In this document: positions 1 through 6,161 of the stretch, piece by piece | How positions within the stretch are numbered: position 1 is the first letter of the stretch | Layout: the number at the start of each line of letters is the position of its first letter | NCBI GenBank assembly: GCA_964472545.1 | Contig: CAYYNP010000360.1 | Location: forward strand, 1 to 9,481 | Direction: 5' to 3' | DNA: 9,481 bases | Source: CAYYNP01 sp964472545 | GTDB lineage: Bacteria; Planctomycetota; Planctomycetia; Pirellulales; Thermoguttaceae | Notes under the pieces: generated by a model | What the model was told of the DNA's origin: nothing | The model's database searches: none | What the model saw: the letters and a program-made list of their open reading frames with translations, nothing else | Made by a program: the position numbers and the translations under genes

Positions 1-48
1 GTGAAACGCACCGTAACCCGCGATGTCGGTGCGTTTCACGCACCCTAC
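1..48. repeat. REP/BIME-like inverted repeat, cut by window edge
   Basis: Positions 1-13 and 27-39 are perfect inverted copies. The right copy continues through CACGCACCC to CTAC at 48, which is GTAG when read on the minus strand. Each full arm elsewhere in the window has a GTAG foot and a 7-bp hairpin (GGTGCGT with ACGCACC); here the hairpin loop is GAA instead of GCA. The foot of the left arm lies outside the window. The element ends two bases before the stop codon of the minus-strand phosphotransferase gene, so it lies in that gene's 3' flank. Confidence 0.75.
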
Positions 49-50
49 GC

Positions 51-1550
51 CTACCCCGACGCCCTGGCAATCGCACTCTCCAGCGCCCGGGCGACCGTTC
101 GCAGGGCTTTTATGCGGGCGTGCAACTTGCAGTTGGCTTCGAGGATCGTCCAGGGGGCGTAGGTCGTGCTGGTCCGCTGGAGCATGTCGACCACGGCCGT
201 TTCGTACTGTTTCCACTTGTCGCGGTTGCGCCAGTCCTCGTCGGTGATCTTCCACTGCTTGTTGGCGTCCTGTTGCCGGGCCTCGAAGCGGCGGAGTTGC
301 TCCTCGCGGTCGATTTGCAGCCAGAACTTGACGATCACCGTGCCGAACTCGGCGAGTTGCCGCTCGAACTCGTTGATCTCGCGAAAGGCCCGCTTCCACT
401 CGCCTTCGCCACAGAACCCTTCGACCCGCTCGACCAACACGCGGCCGTACCACGAGCGGTCGAAGATCGTGATGTGGCCCGCCTTGGGCACCTCGCGCCA
501 GAATCGCCATAGGTAATGATGGGCCTTCTCTTCCGCACTCGGGGCCGCCACCGGCACCACCTCATAGCCACGGGGATCGAGCCCTCGCGTGAGCCGCTTG
601 ATGTTGCCGCCCTTGCCGCCGGCGTCGGAACCTTCGTAGACGATCAGCGCCGGGATGCGGGCCACGTACAGATCGTGTTCCAACCGGAAGAGCCGATCCT
701 GTAGCTCGTCCAACTGCTTTTCGTACACGTCCCGCTCGAGCGATTGGCTCAAGTCGACCCGATCGAGGATCGTCTGGTCACCGGTGGGCGACTCGGCCGG
801 CTCGGGCATTGGCTCCGGCTTCACATTCGGCGCGGATGCTCGGCGGTCGAGTTCGTTCTGAATCGCTTGATTCACGGTCTCAAACACCTTCACCCGGGCG
901 TAGCGGCCTTGGGTCGCCTCGACGACCGTCCACGGGGCGTTGGCCGTGCCGGTCCGCTCGAGCATCTCTTCGGTCGCTTCGAGCCAGTCGTCGTACTTGC
1001 GGTGGTGCTTCCATTCGGTCTTGCCGACCTTCCAGGCAGTGGCCGGGTCTTCTTCGAGCGACTTGAATCGCTTGCGTTGTTCCTTCTTGCCGATGTGCAG
1101 CCAGAACTTGACGATCACCACGCCGGAGTCGGCAAGCTGCCGCTCGAACTGCTCGATGTCTTCGTAGGCCTCACGCCATTCTCGTTTGGTTGCCAGGCCC
1201 TCGACCCGCTCGAAGAGCACGCGGCCGTACCACGAGCGGTCGAAGATGGCCAGCGTGCCCGCCGCCGGCAGGTCCTTCCAGAACCGCCACATCCACGGAT
1301 GCAGCCGTTCGGCTTCGTCGGGTGCGCTGATCGGATGGACCTTGAAGCCGCGGGGATCGAGCACCTGCGTGAGCCGATTGATGATCGTGCCTTTGCCGGC
1401 GGCGTCCCAGCCCTCGAAGACGATCACCACCGGCACGCCCGCCGCCCGGGCCGCCCGCTGACAGGCCCCGAGTTGCGTTTCCAGTTCCTCAAAGACCTGC
1501 TTATAGACGGCCTTGGGGATTCGCTTTTTTAGATCGACGAGTTCCAGCAT
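51..1550 (-). CDS. pap: Polyphosphate:AMP phosphotransferase, two-domain PPK2
   Basis: This cytosolic enzyme transfers phosphate from inorganic polyphosphate to AMP to make ADP, linking polyphosphate stores to nucleotide recharging. The 499-residue product has two PPK2 domains in tandem, which is the class II (PAP) layout and its usual length. Domain 1 has a Walker A loop GWDAAGKG at about residues 47-54 and FDRSWYGR at 103-110. Domain 2 has GSDAGGKGG at about 307 and FDRSWYGR at about 363. Both keep the Walker lysine and the DRSWYGR aspartate, so neither looks obviously dead. The start is the ATG at 1550: a GGGGG stretch lies about 9 bases upstream and the protein begins with the typical MLELVDLKKRIPK. 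The open frame continues upstream to 1739, but that part does not resemble the family. A TATACT box on the minus strand at 1591-1596 could be its -10. The gene diverges from the paralogue array. PPK2 assignment is secure; AMP as acceptor is inferred from domain layout. Confidence 0.93.
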   Translation of the reverse strand: MLELVDLKKRIPKAVYKQVFEELETQLGACQRAARAAGVPVVIVFEGWDAAGKGTIINRLTQVLDPRGFKVHPISAPDEAERLHPWMWRFWKDLPAAGTLAIFDRSWYGRVLFERVEGLATKREWREAYEDIEQFERQLADSGVVIVKFWLHIGKKEQRKRFKSLEEDPATAWKVGKTEWKHHRKYDDWLEATEEMLERTGTANAPWTVVEATQGRYARVKVFETVNQAIQNELDRRASAPNVKPEPMPEPAESPTGDQTILDRVDLSQSLERDVYEKQLDELQDRLFRLEHDLYVARIPALIVYEGSDAGGKGGNIKRLTRGLDPRGYEVVPVAAPSAEEKAHHYLWRFWREVPKAGHITIFDRSWYGRVLVERVEGFCGEGEWKRAFREINEFERQLAEFGTVIVKFWLQIDREEQLRRFEARQQDANKQWKITDEDWRNRDKWKQYETAVVDMLQRTSTTYAPWTILEANCKLHARIKALRTVARALESAIARASG

Positions 1551-1633
1551 GACGGACGACCCCCGAGGTTGGCAGTTGCGTAGTTCCGATAGTATAGGTT
1601 TCTTGGCCGGCAAAACACCCGGCGATTGGTGGC

Positions 1634-1662
1634 TTGACTCCCCCAGAGGAGCGGTATAGAAT
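1634..1662 (+). promoter_or_regulatory. Sigma70-like promoter for the paralogue array
   Basis: TTGACT at 1634-1639 is followed after 17 bases by TAGAAT at 1657-1662; an overlapping TATAGA lies at 1655-1660. Orientation and distance fit transcription of the first paralogue, with a leader of about 80 bases that would contain the lone GTAG hairpin at 1693-1713. This is a motif match only, and planctomycete promoters are poorly defined. Confidence 0.45.
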
Positions 1663-1692
1663 GGCGTGTTATCCGGTTCGGATTGCCGCCTG

Positions 1693-1713
1693 GTAGGGTG
1701 TGTGCAACGCACC
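1693..1713 (+). repeat. Solitary GTAG-foot REP-like hairpin
   Basis: This is one 21-base arm of the repeat family seen at 2839-2903 and 4020-4102: GTAG, then GGTGTGT, loop GCA, then ACGCACC. It has one change (GGTGTGT for GGTGCGT) that leaves a G-T wobble in the 7-bp stem. No inverted partner follows before the gene start at 1751, unlike the paired copies. It would lie in the 5' leader of the first paralogue transcript. Confidence 0.7.
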
Positions 1714-1750
1714 GCAGTACGGGCCAAACACGCAGACACGGAGGTATGTC

Positions 1751-2842
1751 ATGCGTAGCAGCGTTCTGTTGACGTTTTGGATCGTCCTCTTGACGGGCTT
1801 GATTGTCGGGGCAGCCGCGGACATTCGGGCGGGCGACGACGACATCGGCACGGACGGCCTGCAACGGCTGGACCTCTCCTATCTGCCCTCGGACGTCTAT
1901 GCCGTGTTTATCACGCATCCCCAGCGGATCGGCAGCGTGCCGATGATGATGCCCGTGGTCCAATTCCATCGAGACATGGAGCCAGAGGTAGAGATAGACG
2001 ATGTGCTGATTTCGGCGTTCGGTGTCGAGTTCAAGTCCGGCGAGCACCCGAACGAGACGGCCCAGCAGATTCTCGCGGTCAGTCCGTCTCCCGATGGCAC
2101 GGACGGCCTGCTCGATCTTCCCGGCATACTCGTGGGGATCTTCCGATTCGCAGAGCCAATCGATGGTAGAAAGGTGATAGAGGAACTCTCGGAGGAGAAG
2201 TGGGAGGAGGTGCGTCACGACGGCCATCGCTACTACCGCGAGTCGGACGAAGCCTTCTACATGCCCGACCAACGGACGATAGTCTACTCGGAGGAGGAGT
2301 CCCTGCTTCGTAAGATCCTCTCCCAGGCCAAGTCGTCGAAGCCGGCGTCCGGCCCGTTGTTGGACCGGCTTCGCTACGTCGACGCCCGTAACGACATGAT
2401 CGGCGCTGTGATGCTAGAACCGGCGCGGGATAGCTTCGCGGAGACGGCCGAGGAGATTCAGGAGGAACTACTTCCAAGCTTGGCCGCGCTGCCTACGATA
2501 CCGGACTACCTCGAGGCGGCCGTGGTGACGGTCAGTTTCACCGACCGTACGATCGTCAAACTGACACTCGACGGCAAGGATCCCGAATCGGCCGCGGAGG
2601 TCCTTGCATTGACCAACGGGGGCCTCGACGCGTTGCGGAAGCTCTATGACGAGCATCGCAAGGAGATCCTCGACGACGCGCCCGAAGTGCTCGCCAAGCC
2701 GCTGGGCCAGTTGATTGAGCAGTCTCTCGCCGGCTTCGGTGCCAAGCTGCAGGGAAAGCAGGTCGTGCTCAGCATCCGCCGGCCGGCCGCGCTGGAAGCA
2801 TTCGTTGCCAGTTTCACGGAGTTAGCCAAGTCCGAGCAGTAG
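1751..2842 (+). CDS. Exported hypothetical protein, paralogue A of three
   Basis: The 363-residue product has an N-terminal signal peptide (MRSS, hydrophobic residues 5-23, IRA before G28), so it is probably exported. The mature end starts with GDDD and then an LDLSYLPSDVYAVFITHPQRI block. Other shared blocks are FRFAEPIDG, YYR, FYMPDQRTIVYS, GPLLDRLRYVDARNDMIGAV and IRRPAALEAFVAS near the C-terminus. These resemble uncharacterised secreted proteins I recall from planctomycetes; I know no enzyme motif in them. The ATG at 1751 is chosen because GGAGG lies 6 bases upstream and the signal peptide aligns with both paralogues; a GTG at 1700 lies inside the repeat and is unlikely. The TAG stop is itself part of the GTAG foot of the next repeat. 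The gene heads a tandem array of three, with a sigma70-like promoter upstream. Confidence 0.88.
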   Translation: MRSSVLLTFWIVLLTGLIVGAAADIRAGDDDIGTDGLQRLDLSYLPSDVYAVFITHPQRIGSVPMMMPVVQFHRDMEPEVEIDDVLISAFGVEFKSGEHPNETAQQILAVSPSPDGTDGLLDLPGILVGIFRFAEPIDGRKVIEELSEEKWEEVRHDGHRYYRESDEAFYMPDQRTIVYSEEESLLRKILSQAKSSKPASGPLLDRLRYVDARNDMIGAVMLEPARDSFAETAEEIQEELLPSLAALPTIPDYLEAAVVTVSFTDRTIVKLTLDGKDPESAAEVLALTNGGLDALRKLYDEHRKEILDDAPEVLAKPLGQLIEQSLAGFGAKLQGKQVVLSIRRPAALEAFVASFTELAKSEQ

Positions 2843-2903
2843 GGTGCGTGCAACGCACCACGAACGAGCGAAATGTGGTTCCGGTGCGTTGCACGCACCC
2901 TAC
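2839..2903. repeat. Complete BIME-like element between paralogues A and B
   Basis: Two 21-base arms, 2839-2859 and 2883-2903, are perfect inverted copies separated by 23 bases. Each arm is GTAG plus a 7-bp hairpin (GGTGCGT, loop GCA, ACGCACC). Two REP hairpins in opposite orientation, each with a GTAG foot, is the layout of REP pairs (BIMEs) handled by RAYT transposases in other bacteria. The left foot supplies the stop codon of paralogue A, and the right foot ends 20 bases before the ATG of paralogue B. Confidence 0.85.
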
Positions 2904-2923
2904 ATTCAAGAGCGAGATGTACC

Positions 2924-4048
2924 ATGCGCAACCACACTTCTACGGCGTACTGGACGATCTTCCTCGCCGGCATGTTCGTCTGCATGGCCACAACCGCCCG
3001 GGCGGGAGAGGACGACGGGGGCGGCCCGGGCAACCGGCAATTGCTGGACGTCTCCTACTTGCCCTCGGACATCTTCGCCGTGTGGATCACCCATCCACAA
3101 CGGATCGCCAAAACGCCGGTGATCGCCCCGTTGGCCAAACTCGAGCGCGACGCGCTACGAGGGCAGCTAGCACCGCTTTGGGGAATCGATTTCAAGTTGG
3201 CCGGCCGCCGCATCGAAACGGTTCAGCAGATCTTCGCGATCAGCACGCCCAAATACGACGTCGACGGTTTGCCCCGCCCGGGGACGTTCATTTACCGATT
3301 CGCCGAGCCGGTCGACGGCAAAAAACTGATGGAGGAAACCCGCGAGAGGGCGTTTGAGGAGGCGGATTATCGCGGCCGGCGTTACTATCGGTGCGAGTAC
3401 AAGGCAGTCACGTACATCATACCCGACGCCTTTTTCCAACCCGACCCGCGAACGATCGTCTTCTCCAACGAGCCGCAGCTTCGCAAGATCCTCTTCGAGG
3501 CCGCAAAGCCGAAACCCGTCTCGAGCCCGTTGTTGGATCGGCTGCGGAAGGTCGACGCCCGCAGCGACATGATCGGCGCCGTGTTGCTCGAGCCGGCGTG
3601 GGAGTTCATCGAGTTTTTCGTCGACGACGCGAAACGAGGGCTGCCGCGCGGCGCGGCAGCGTGGGCGAGCATCCCAAAGCAACTCGACACGGCCGTGATG
3701 ACGATCAGCCTGACCGGTTCTGCGGTGGTCGAAATGAGGCTTGACGCCAAGAACCGAGAAGCGGCCGAGAAGGTGCTCGACCTGGCCACGCTGGGCCGCG
3801 ACGGGCTGCGGGATTACCTCAAGGCCAACCGCAAGCAGATGATCGAAAACTCGCGCATGCCGCTGGACGAACCGGCTATCGACCTGGTCGATCAAATGCT
3901 GGCCAGCCTCAGCGCCAAGGTTCAAGACAACCAAGTCGTCGTCAGCATCCGCCGCCCGGCCGTGTTGGAGGCCTTTATCGCCGGCGCCGCGGAGTCGATC
4001 AAGTCTGAACAAGAGAGCCGTAGGGTGCGTGAAACGCACCGGAATTGA
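2924..4048 (+). CDS. Exported hypothetical protein, paralogue B of three
   Basis: The 374-residue product shares the plan of A and C: a 27-residue signal peptide (hydrophobic core to about residue 22, ARA before G28), an acidic GEDDGG start, then LLDVSYLPSDIFAVWITHPQRI, FAEPVDGKKL, SPLLDRLRKVDARSDMIGAV and VSIRRPAVLEAFI. It is the most divergent of the three. It has a few extra residues before FFQPDPRTIVFS (the YKAVTYIIPDA region), where A and C read FYMPD. Its ATG at 2924 is fixed by the aligned signal peptide; the ribosome binding site is weak (GAGCGAGA). Where A and C end at KSEQ or KSEE, B continues for 11 residues (ESRRVRETHRN) that are mostly the translated GTAG repeat, so its ancestral stop appears lost. 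A possible terminator lies just downstream. No function is recognised; export is inferred. Confidence 0.87.
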   Translation: MRNHTSTAYWTIFLAGMFVCMATTARAGEDDGGGPGNRQLLDVSYLPSDIFAVWITHPQRIAKTPVIAPLAKLERDALRGQLAPLWGIDFKLAGRRIETVQQIFAISTPKYDVDGLPRPGTFIYRFAEPVDGKKLMEETRERAFEEADYRGRRYYRCEYKAVTYIIPDAFFQPDPRTIVFSNEPQLRKILFEAAKPKPVSSPLLDRLRKVDARSDMIGAVLLEPAWEFIEFFVDDAKRGLPRGAAAWASIPKQLDTAVMTISLTGSAVVEMRLDAKNREAAEKVLDLATLGRDGLRDYLKANRKQMIENSRMPLDEPAIDLVDQMLASLSAKVQDNQVVVSIRRPAVLEAFIAGAAESIKSEQESRRVRETHRN

Positions 4049-4102
4049 CGGGTAAGCCGGTTTCTGACAAACCGGGTTTTTTGTGCGTTGCACGCACCCT
4101 AC
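4020..4102. repeat. BIME-like element between paralogues B and C
   Basis: The left arm is 4020-4040 (GTAG, GGTGCGT, loop GAA, ACGCACC). The right arm, 4083-4102, is its inverted partner with loop GCA on the opposite strand, so the arms differ by one base and the last pair is missing. The 42-base space between them holds a separate hairpin with a T-run (4057-4082). The left arm is translated as the C-terminal tail of paralogue B, and the right arm ends 17 bases before the ATG of paralogue C. Confidence 0.83.
4057..4082 (+). terminator. Possible intrinsic terminator nested in the BIME loop
   Basis: CCGGTTT at 4057-4063 pairs perfectly with AAACCGG at 4069-4075 across a 5-base loop (CTGAC). One G and then six T (4077-4082) follow. 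The 7-bp stem is short, so termination may be partial. It starts 8 bases after the stop codon of paralogue B and would reduce read-through into paralogue C. Confidence 0.55.
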
Positions 4103-4119
4103 AAGACAAGAGGTGTATC

Positions 4120-5196
4120 ATGCGTACGAGCACGTTGACGGAATTCGGGATGGCTCTGCTGACCGGCCTGATCGCCTGCACGGCGGCGCCGGCTCGCGCG
4201 GGCGACGACGACGTGGGCACGGTCGACAGCCTGCAACTCTTGGACCTGAGCTATCTGCCGTCGGACGTCTTTGCCGTGTGGATCACCCATCCGCAGCGGA
4301 TCGCGGCCACGCCGACGACGGCTCCGCTGGCGAAGCTCGACCGTGACGCCGTCGACGAGGTGCTCACGCCGCTGTTCGGTATCGAACCGAAAACCGGCGG
4401 GCCGCCGGTCGAGACGGTCCAACAGATCTTCGCCGTCAGCCCGCTCGGCGAGGGCGAAGAACACGGACACTTCCCCTTCCTGCCCACGCTGATCCTGCGA
4501 TTCGCCGAGCCGATCGACGGCGAGAAAATGACCGAGCAAACGTGGGCGACGAACTACCAGGCGATGCGTCACGCCGGAGAACAATACTATCGCGACGGGT
4601 CGGACGACGCCTTCTACATGCCCGACGATCGGACGGTAGTCTACTCGGGCGAAATGCAGCTTCGGCGGATCATCACCCAGGCCAAGACGGGCAAACCGGC
4701 ATCGGGGCCGCTGCTGGATCGGCTCCGCTACGTCGACGCCCGCAACCACATGATCGGGGCCGTGCAATTCGAGCCGGCACGGGAGTTGATCGAGGAGGTG
4801 GCCGACGACATCAAAGACGAGTTGCCCAAGGACTGGAACTCCGTGGTCACGATCCCGGATTATCTCGACACGGCCGTGGTCACCATCAGCTTGACCGATC
4901 GCACCACGCTCGAACTCGCGCTGGACGGCAAAGACCGCGAATCGGCCGCGGAGGTGCTCGGGCTGGTCAACCGGGGCTACGACGGCCTGCGGAAGCTCTA
5001 CGACGTGTATCGCGAGGAGATCTTCGAGGACGCGCCGAAAATGCTGGCCAAGCCGTTTGCCGATCTGATCGAACAGCTCTTCGGCGGCTTCGTCGCCAAG
5101 CAACAGGGCAAGCAGGTTCTGCTGAGCATGCGCCGCCCGGCCGTGCTGGACGTCTTCGTGGCCAGTATGGCGGAATACGTCAAGTCCGAGGAGTGA
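4120..5196 (+). CDS. Exported hypothetical protein, paralogue C of three
   Basis: The 358-residue product has the same build as A and B: signal peptide with ARA before G28, mature GDDDVGT, LLDLSYLPSDVFAVWITHPQRI, LRFAEPIDGEKM, YYRDGSDDAFYMPDDRTVVYS, GPLLDRLRYVDARNHMIGAV and a final MRRPAVLDVFVAS block. LIAC at residues 17-20 also fits a lipobox, so lipidation at C20 is an alternative. I favour ordinary cleavage because A has no such cysteine and the ARA-G site matches B. The N-terminal third is closer to B (FAVWITHPQRIA, APLAKL, RDA) and the rest is closer to A (LDGKD, ESAAEVL, LRKLYD, DAP, LAKP, LIEQ, GKQV). The start is supported by AGAGG 6 bases before the ATG. No GTAG repeat follows this gene. 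Function unknown. Confidence 0.88.
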   Translation: MRTSTLTEFGMALLTGLIACTAAPARAGDDDVGTVDSLQLLDLSYLPSDVFAVWITHPQRIAATPTTAPLAKLDRDAVDEVLTPLFGIEPKTGGPPVETVQQIFAVSPLGEGEEHGHFPFLPTLILRFAEPIDGEKMTEQTWATNYQAMRHAGEQYYRDGSDDAFYMPDDRTVVYSGEMQLRRIITQAKTGKPASGPLLDRLRYVDARNHMIGAVQFEPARELIEEVADDIKDELPKDWNSVVTIPDYLDTAVVTISLTDRTTLELALDGKDRESAAEVLGLVNRGYDGLRKLYDVYREEIFEDAPKMLAKPFADLIEQLFGGFVAKQQGKQVLLSMRRPAVLDVFVASMAEYVKSEE

Positions 5197-5237
5197 GTGT
5201 TCCCGCTACAGGAATACCCTCGACGGCAAGGGTCGTG

Positions 5238-5266
5238 TTTACTTGCGGGGCGGAAACCGGTATTCT
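5238..5266 (+). promoter_or_regulatory. Weak promoter candidate for the lipoprotein gene
   Basis: TTTACT at 5238-5243 and TATTCT at 5261-5266 are 17 bases apart, each matching four of six sigma70 consensus positions. The pair lies about 50 bases before the lipoprotein start, in the 121-base gap after paralogue C. The match is poor, and co-transcription with paralogue C cannot be excluded. Confidence 0.25.
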
Positions 5267-5276
5267 CATTGAAGCC

Positions 5277-5318
5277 ATGTTCCTAACCGTACTCTCATTG
5301 TTGAGGAGGAGACTCTGA
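5277..5318 (+). other. Possible 13-codon leader ORF overlapping the lipoprotein start
   Basis: ATG at 5277 opens a 13-residue frame (MFLTVLSLLRRRL) whose TGA stop shares its A with the ATG of the lipoprotein (TGATG at 5316-5320). The lipoprotein ribosome binding site lies inside this frame. The arrangement would allow translational coupling, but the ORF has no clear binding site of its own and may be chance. Confidence 0.2.
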
Positions 5319-5773
5319 TGAAGCGATTTGGCCTGCTGCTGATGCTGGTAAGCATCTGCCTGGTCGTCGGGTGTTCGGGTTCGACAACGACCACGACCAC
5401 GACGACCACGACGACGACGAGCCCGACGGCCGATCCGGCAACGACCCCCACAACGGCCGTAACAACACCGCCTCCAGGACCGGTCGAGCCGCCAGTGGTG
5501 CCGCCGGTGGATCCCACGCCGCCGCCGCCGGATCCGTTCGACAACCCGCCGGACCCCGTCGATCCGCTGCCGCCGGATGTTCCGCCGATCCCCCCGCCGA
5601 CGATCCCGGGCGATCCCACGCCGCCAGGCCCGATCGATCCCACGCCGCCGGGCCCGATCGATCCCACACCGCCGGGCCCGATCGATCCCACGCCACCCGC
5701 ACCGATACTCCCCCCTCCTGCGAAGGGACCGTTGACGCCGCCCGCGCCGCCGGCCATCCCCGATCCGATGTAG
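5318..5773 (+). CDS. Small proline/threonine-rich lipoprotein
   Basis: The 151-residue product begins MKRFGLLLMLVSICLVVGC. The short basic start, hydrophobic core and VVGC lipobox predict cleavage before C19 and lipid anchoring in a membrane. The mature part is low complexity: 12 threonines in a row at residues 23-34, then a proline-rich stretch with DPTPPGPI units at about residues 99-130. There are no catalytic motifs, so it may be a wall- or membrane-associated spacer; that role is inference. A strong AGGAGGAG lies 6 bases before the ATG. The threonine run mixes ACG, ACC and ACA codons, so it is not a simple trinucleotide repeat. A glycine-rich open frame on the opposite strand is a mirror image of this composition, not a gene. 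A strong terminator lies 86 bases downstream. Confidence 0.8.
   Translation: MKRFGLLLMLVSICLVVGCSGSTTTTTTTTTTTTSPTADPATTPTTAVTTPPPGPVEPPVVPPVDPTPPPPDPFDNPPDPVDPLPPDVPPIPPPTIPGDPTPPGPIDPTPPGPIDPTPPGPIDPTPPAPILPPPAKGPLTPPAPPAIPDPM
5612..5707 (+). repeat. 24-bp in-frame tandem repeat, about four copies
   Basis: Units start at 5612, 5636, 5660 and 5684, each beginning GATCCCAC and encoding DPTPPGPI (the last reads DPTPPAPI). The first three differ by only one or two bases; the last has decayed further. Copy number may vary between strains without shifting the lipoprotein frame. Confidence 0.85.
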
Positions 5774-5858
5774 TAGGCGCCCTTCGGCCGGCCTGATTTC
5801 CACGGGCGAATTACCACCGGTAGATTCCGGCTGGCAGGTTTTCTGGGCCTGTAGATAC

Positions 5859-5895
5859 GGGGAAAGGAGTCGTTGCGACTCCTTTCCCCTTTTTT
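5859..5895 (+). terminator. Strong intrinsic terminator
   Basis: A perfect 14-bp stem, 5859-5872 with 5876-5889 (GGGGAAAGGAGTCG and its complement), closes a TTG loop. It is followed at once by six T at 5890-5895. It is oriented to end plus-strand transcription coming from the lipoprotein gene and possibly the paralogue array. The rest of 5774-6035 shows no coding signal; GCGCCCTTCGGCC occurs there twice, at about 5778 and 5898. Confidence 0.92.
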
Positions 5896-6035
5896 CCGCG
5901 CCCTTCGGCCAAAGGCTCTGCCGATCGACAGGCTCCGCCGGGGGTGATAGCGTCGTCCAGCATCGTCCGGCCTGTTCGATGGCTCATCGGTGCGATGCGC
6001 CGGGACCTTCCCCACAAGCCAAAGGCCCGATCGCC

Positions 6036-6161
6036 ATGCCCCGCCGTATTCTTGCGCTATTCGCCTTCGCCGCCGCGACGGCCGCCCCATTCATCTTGCC
6101 CTCCGCCGTCGGCGCGGCCGAGCGGCCGAACATCATCTACATCATGGCCGACGACAACTAA
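6036..6161 (+). pseudogene. 5' fragment of an exported sulfatase
   Basis: The frame encodes a signal peptide (MPRR, then an Ala/Phe/Leu-rich core ending VGA-AE) followed by RPNIIYIMADD, the hallmark N-terminus of formylglycine-dependent sulfatases, in which the ADD aspartates bind the metal ion. Instead of the expected LG(Y/W)GDL continuation it reads N and stops at 6159-6161. The other roughly 400-500 residues, including the catalytic cysteine motif C-x-P-S-R, are absent from the window. The break lies at about 6153-6158, where IS-related sequence begins. The start has no strong ribosome binding site but is fixed by the signal peptide. Sulfatases are very numerous in planctomycetes, so the loss of one copy is plausible. 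Confidence 0.82.

Noticed and set aside
744..1532. Long plus-strand open frame opposite the phosphotransferase gene
   Set aside because: It is the antisense of a strongly conserved PPK2 coding region and has no recognisable domain; it reflects GC-rich codon usage.
1700..1750. Upstream GTG start for paralogue A, and similar upstream starts at 2873 and 4045 for B and C
   Set aside because: These starts lie in or beside the GTAG repeats and would bury the signal peptides. The ATGs at 1751, 2924 and 4120 give aligned 27-residue signal peptides.
4168..4182. Lipobox (LIAC) making paralogue C a lipoprotein
   Set aside because: Not excluded, but not called: paralogue A lacks the cysteine, B lacks a proper lipobox, and all three have an Ala cleavage site at the same position before G28.
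5216..5240. Terminator after paralogue C
   Set aside because: Only a 5-bp stem (ACCCT with AGGGT) with no T-run follows; too weak to call.
5266..6090. Glycine-rich minus-strand open frame
   Set aside because: Its GPGGVGSI repeats are the reverse complement of the lipoprotein's proline repeats, and it spans the strong terminator and intergenic DNA. The plus-strand gene has the lipobox and ribosome binding site.
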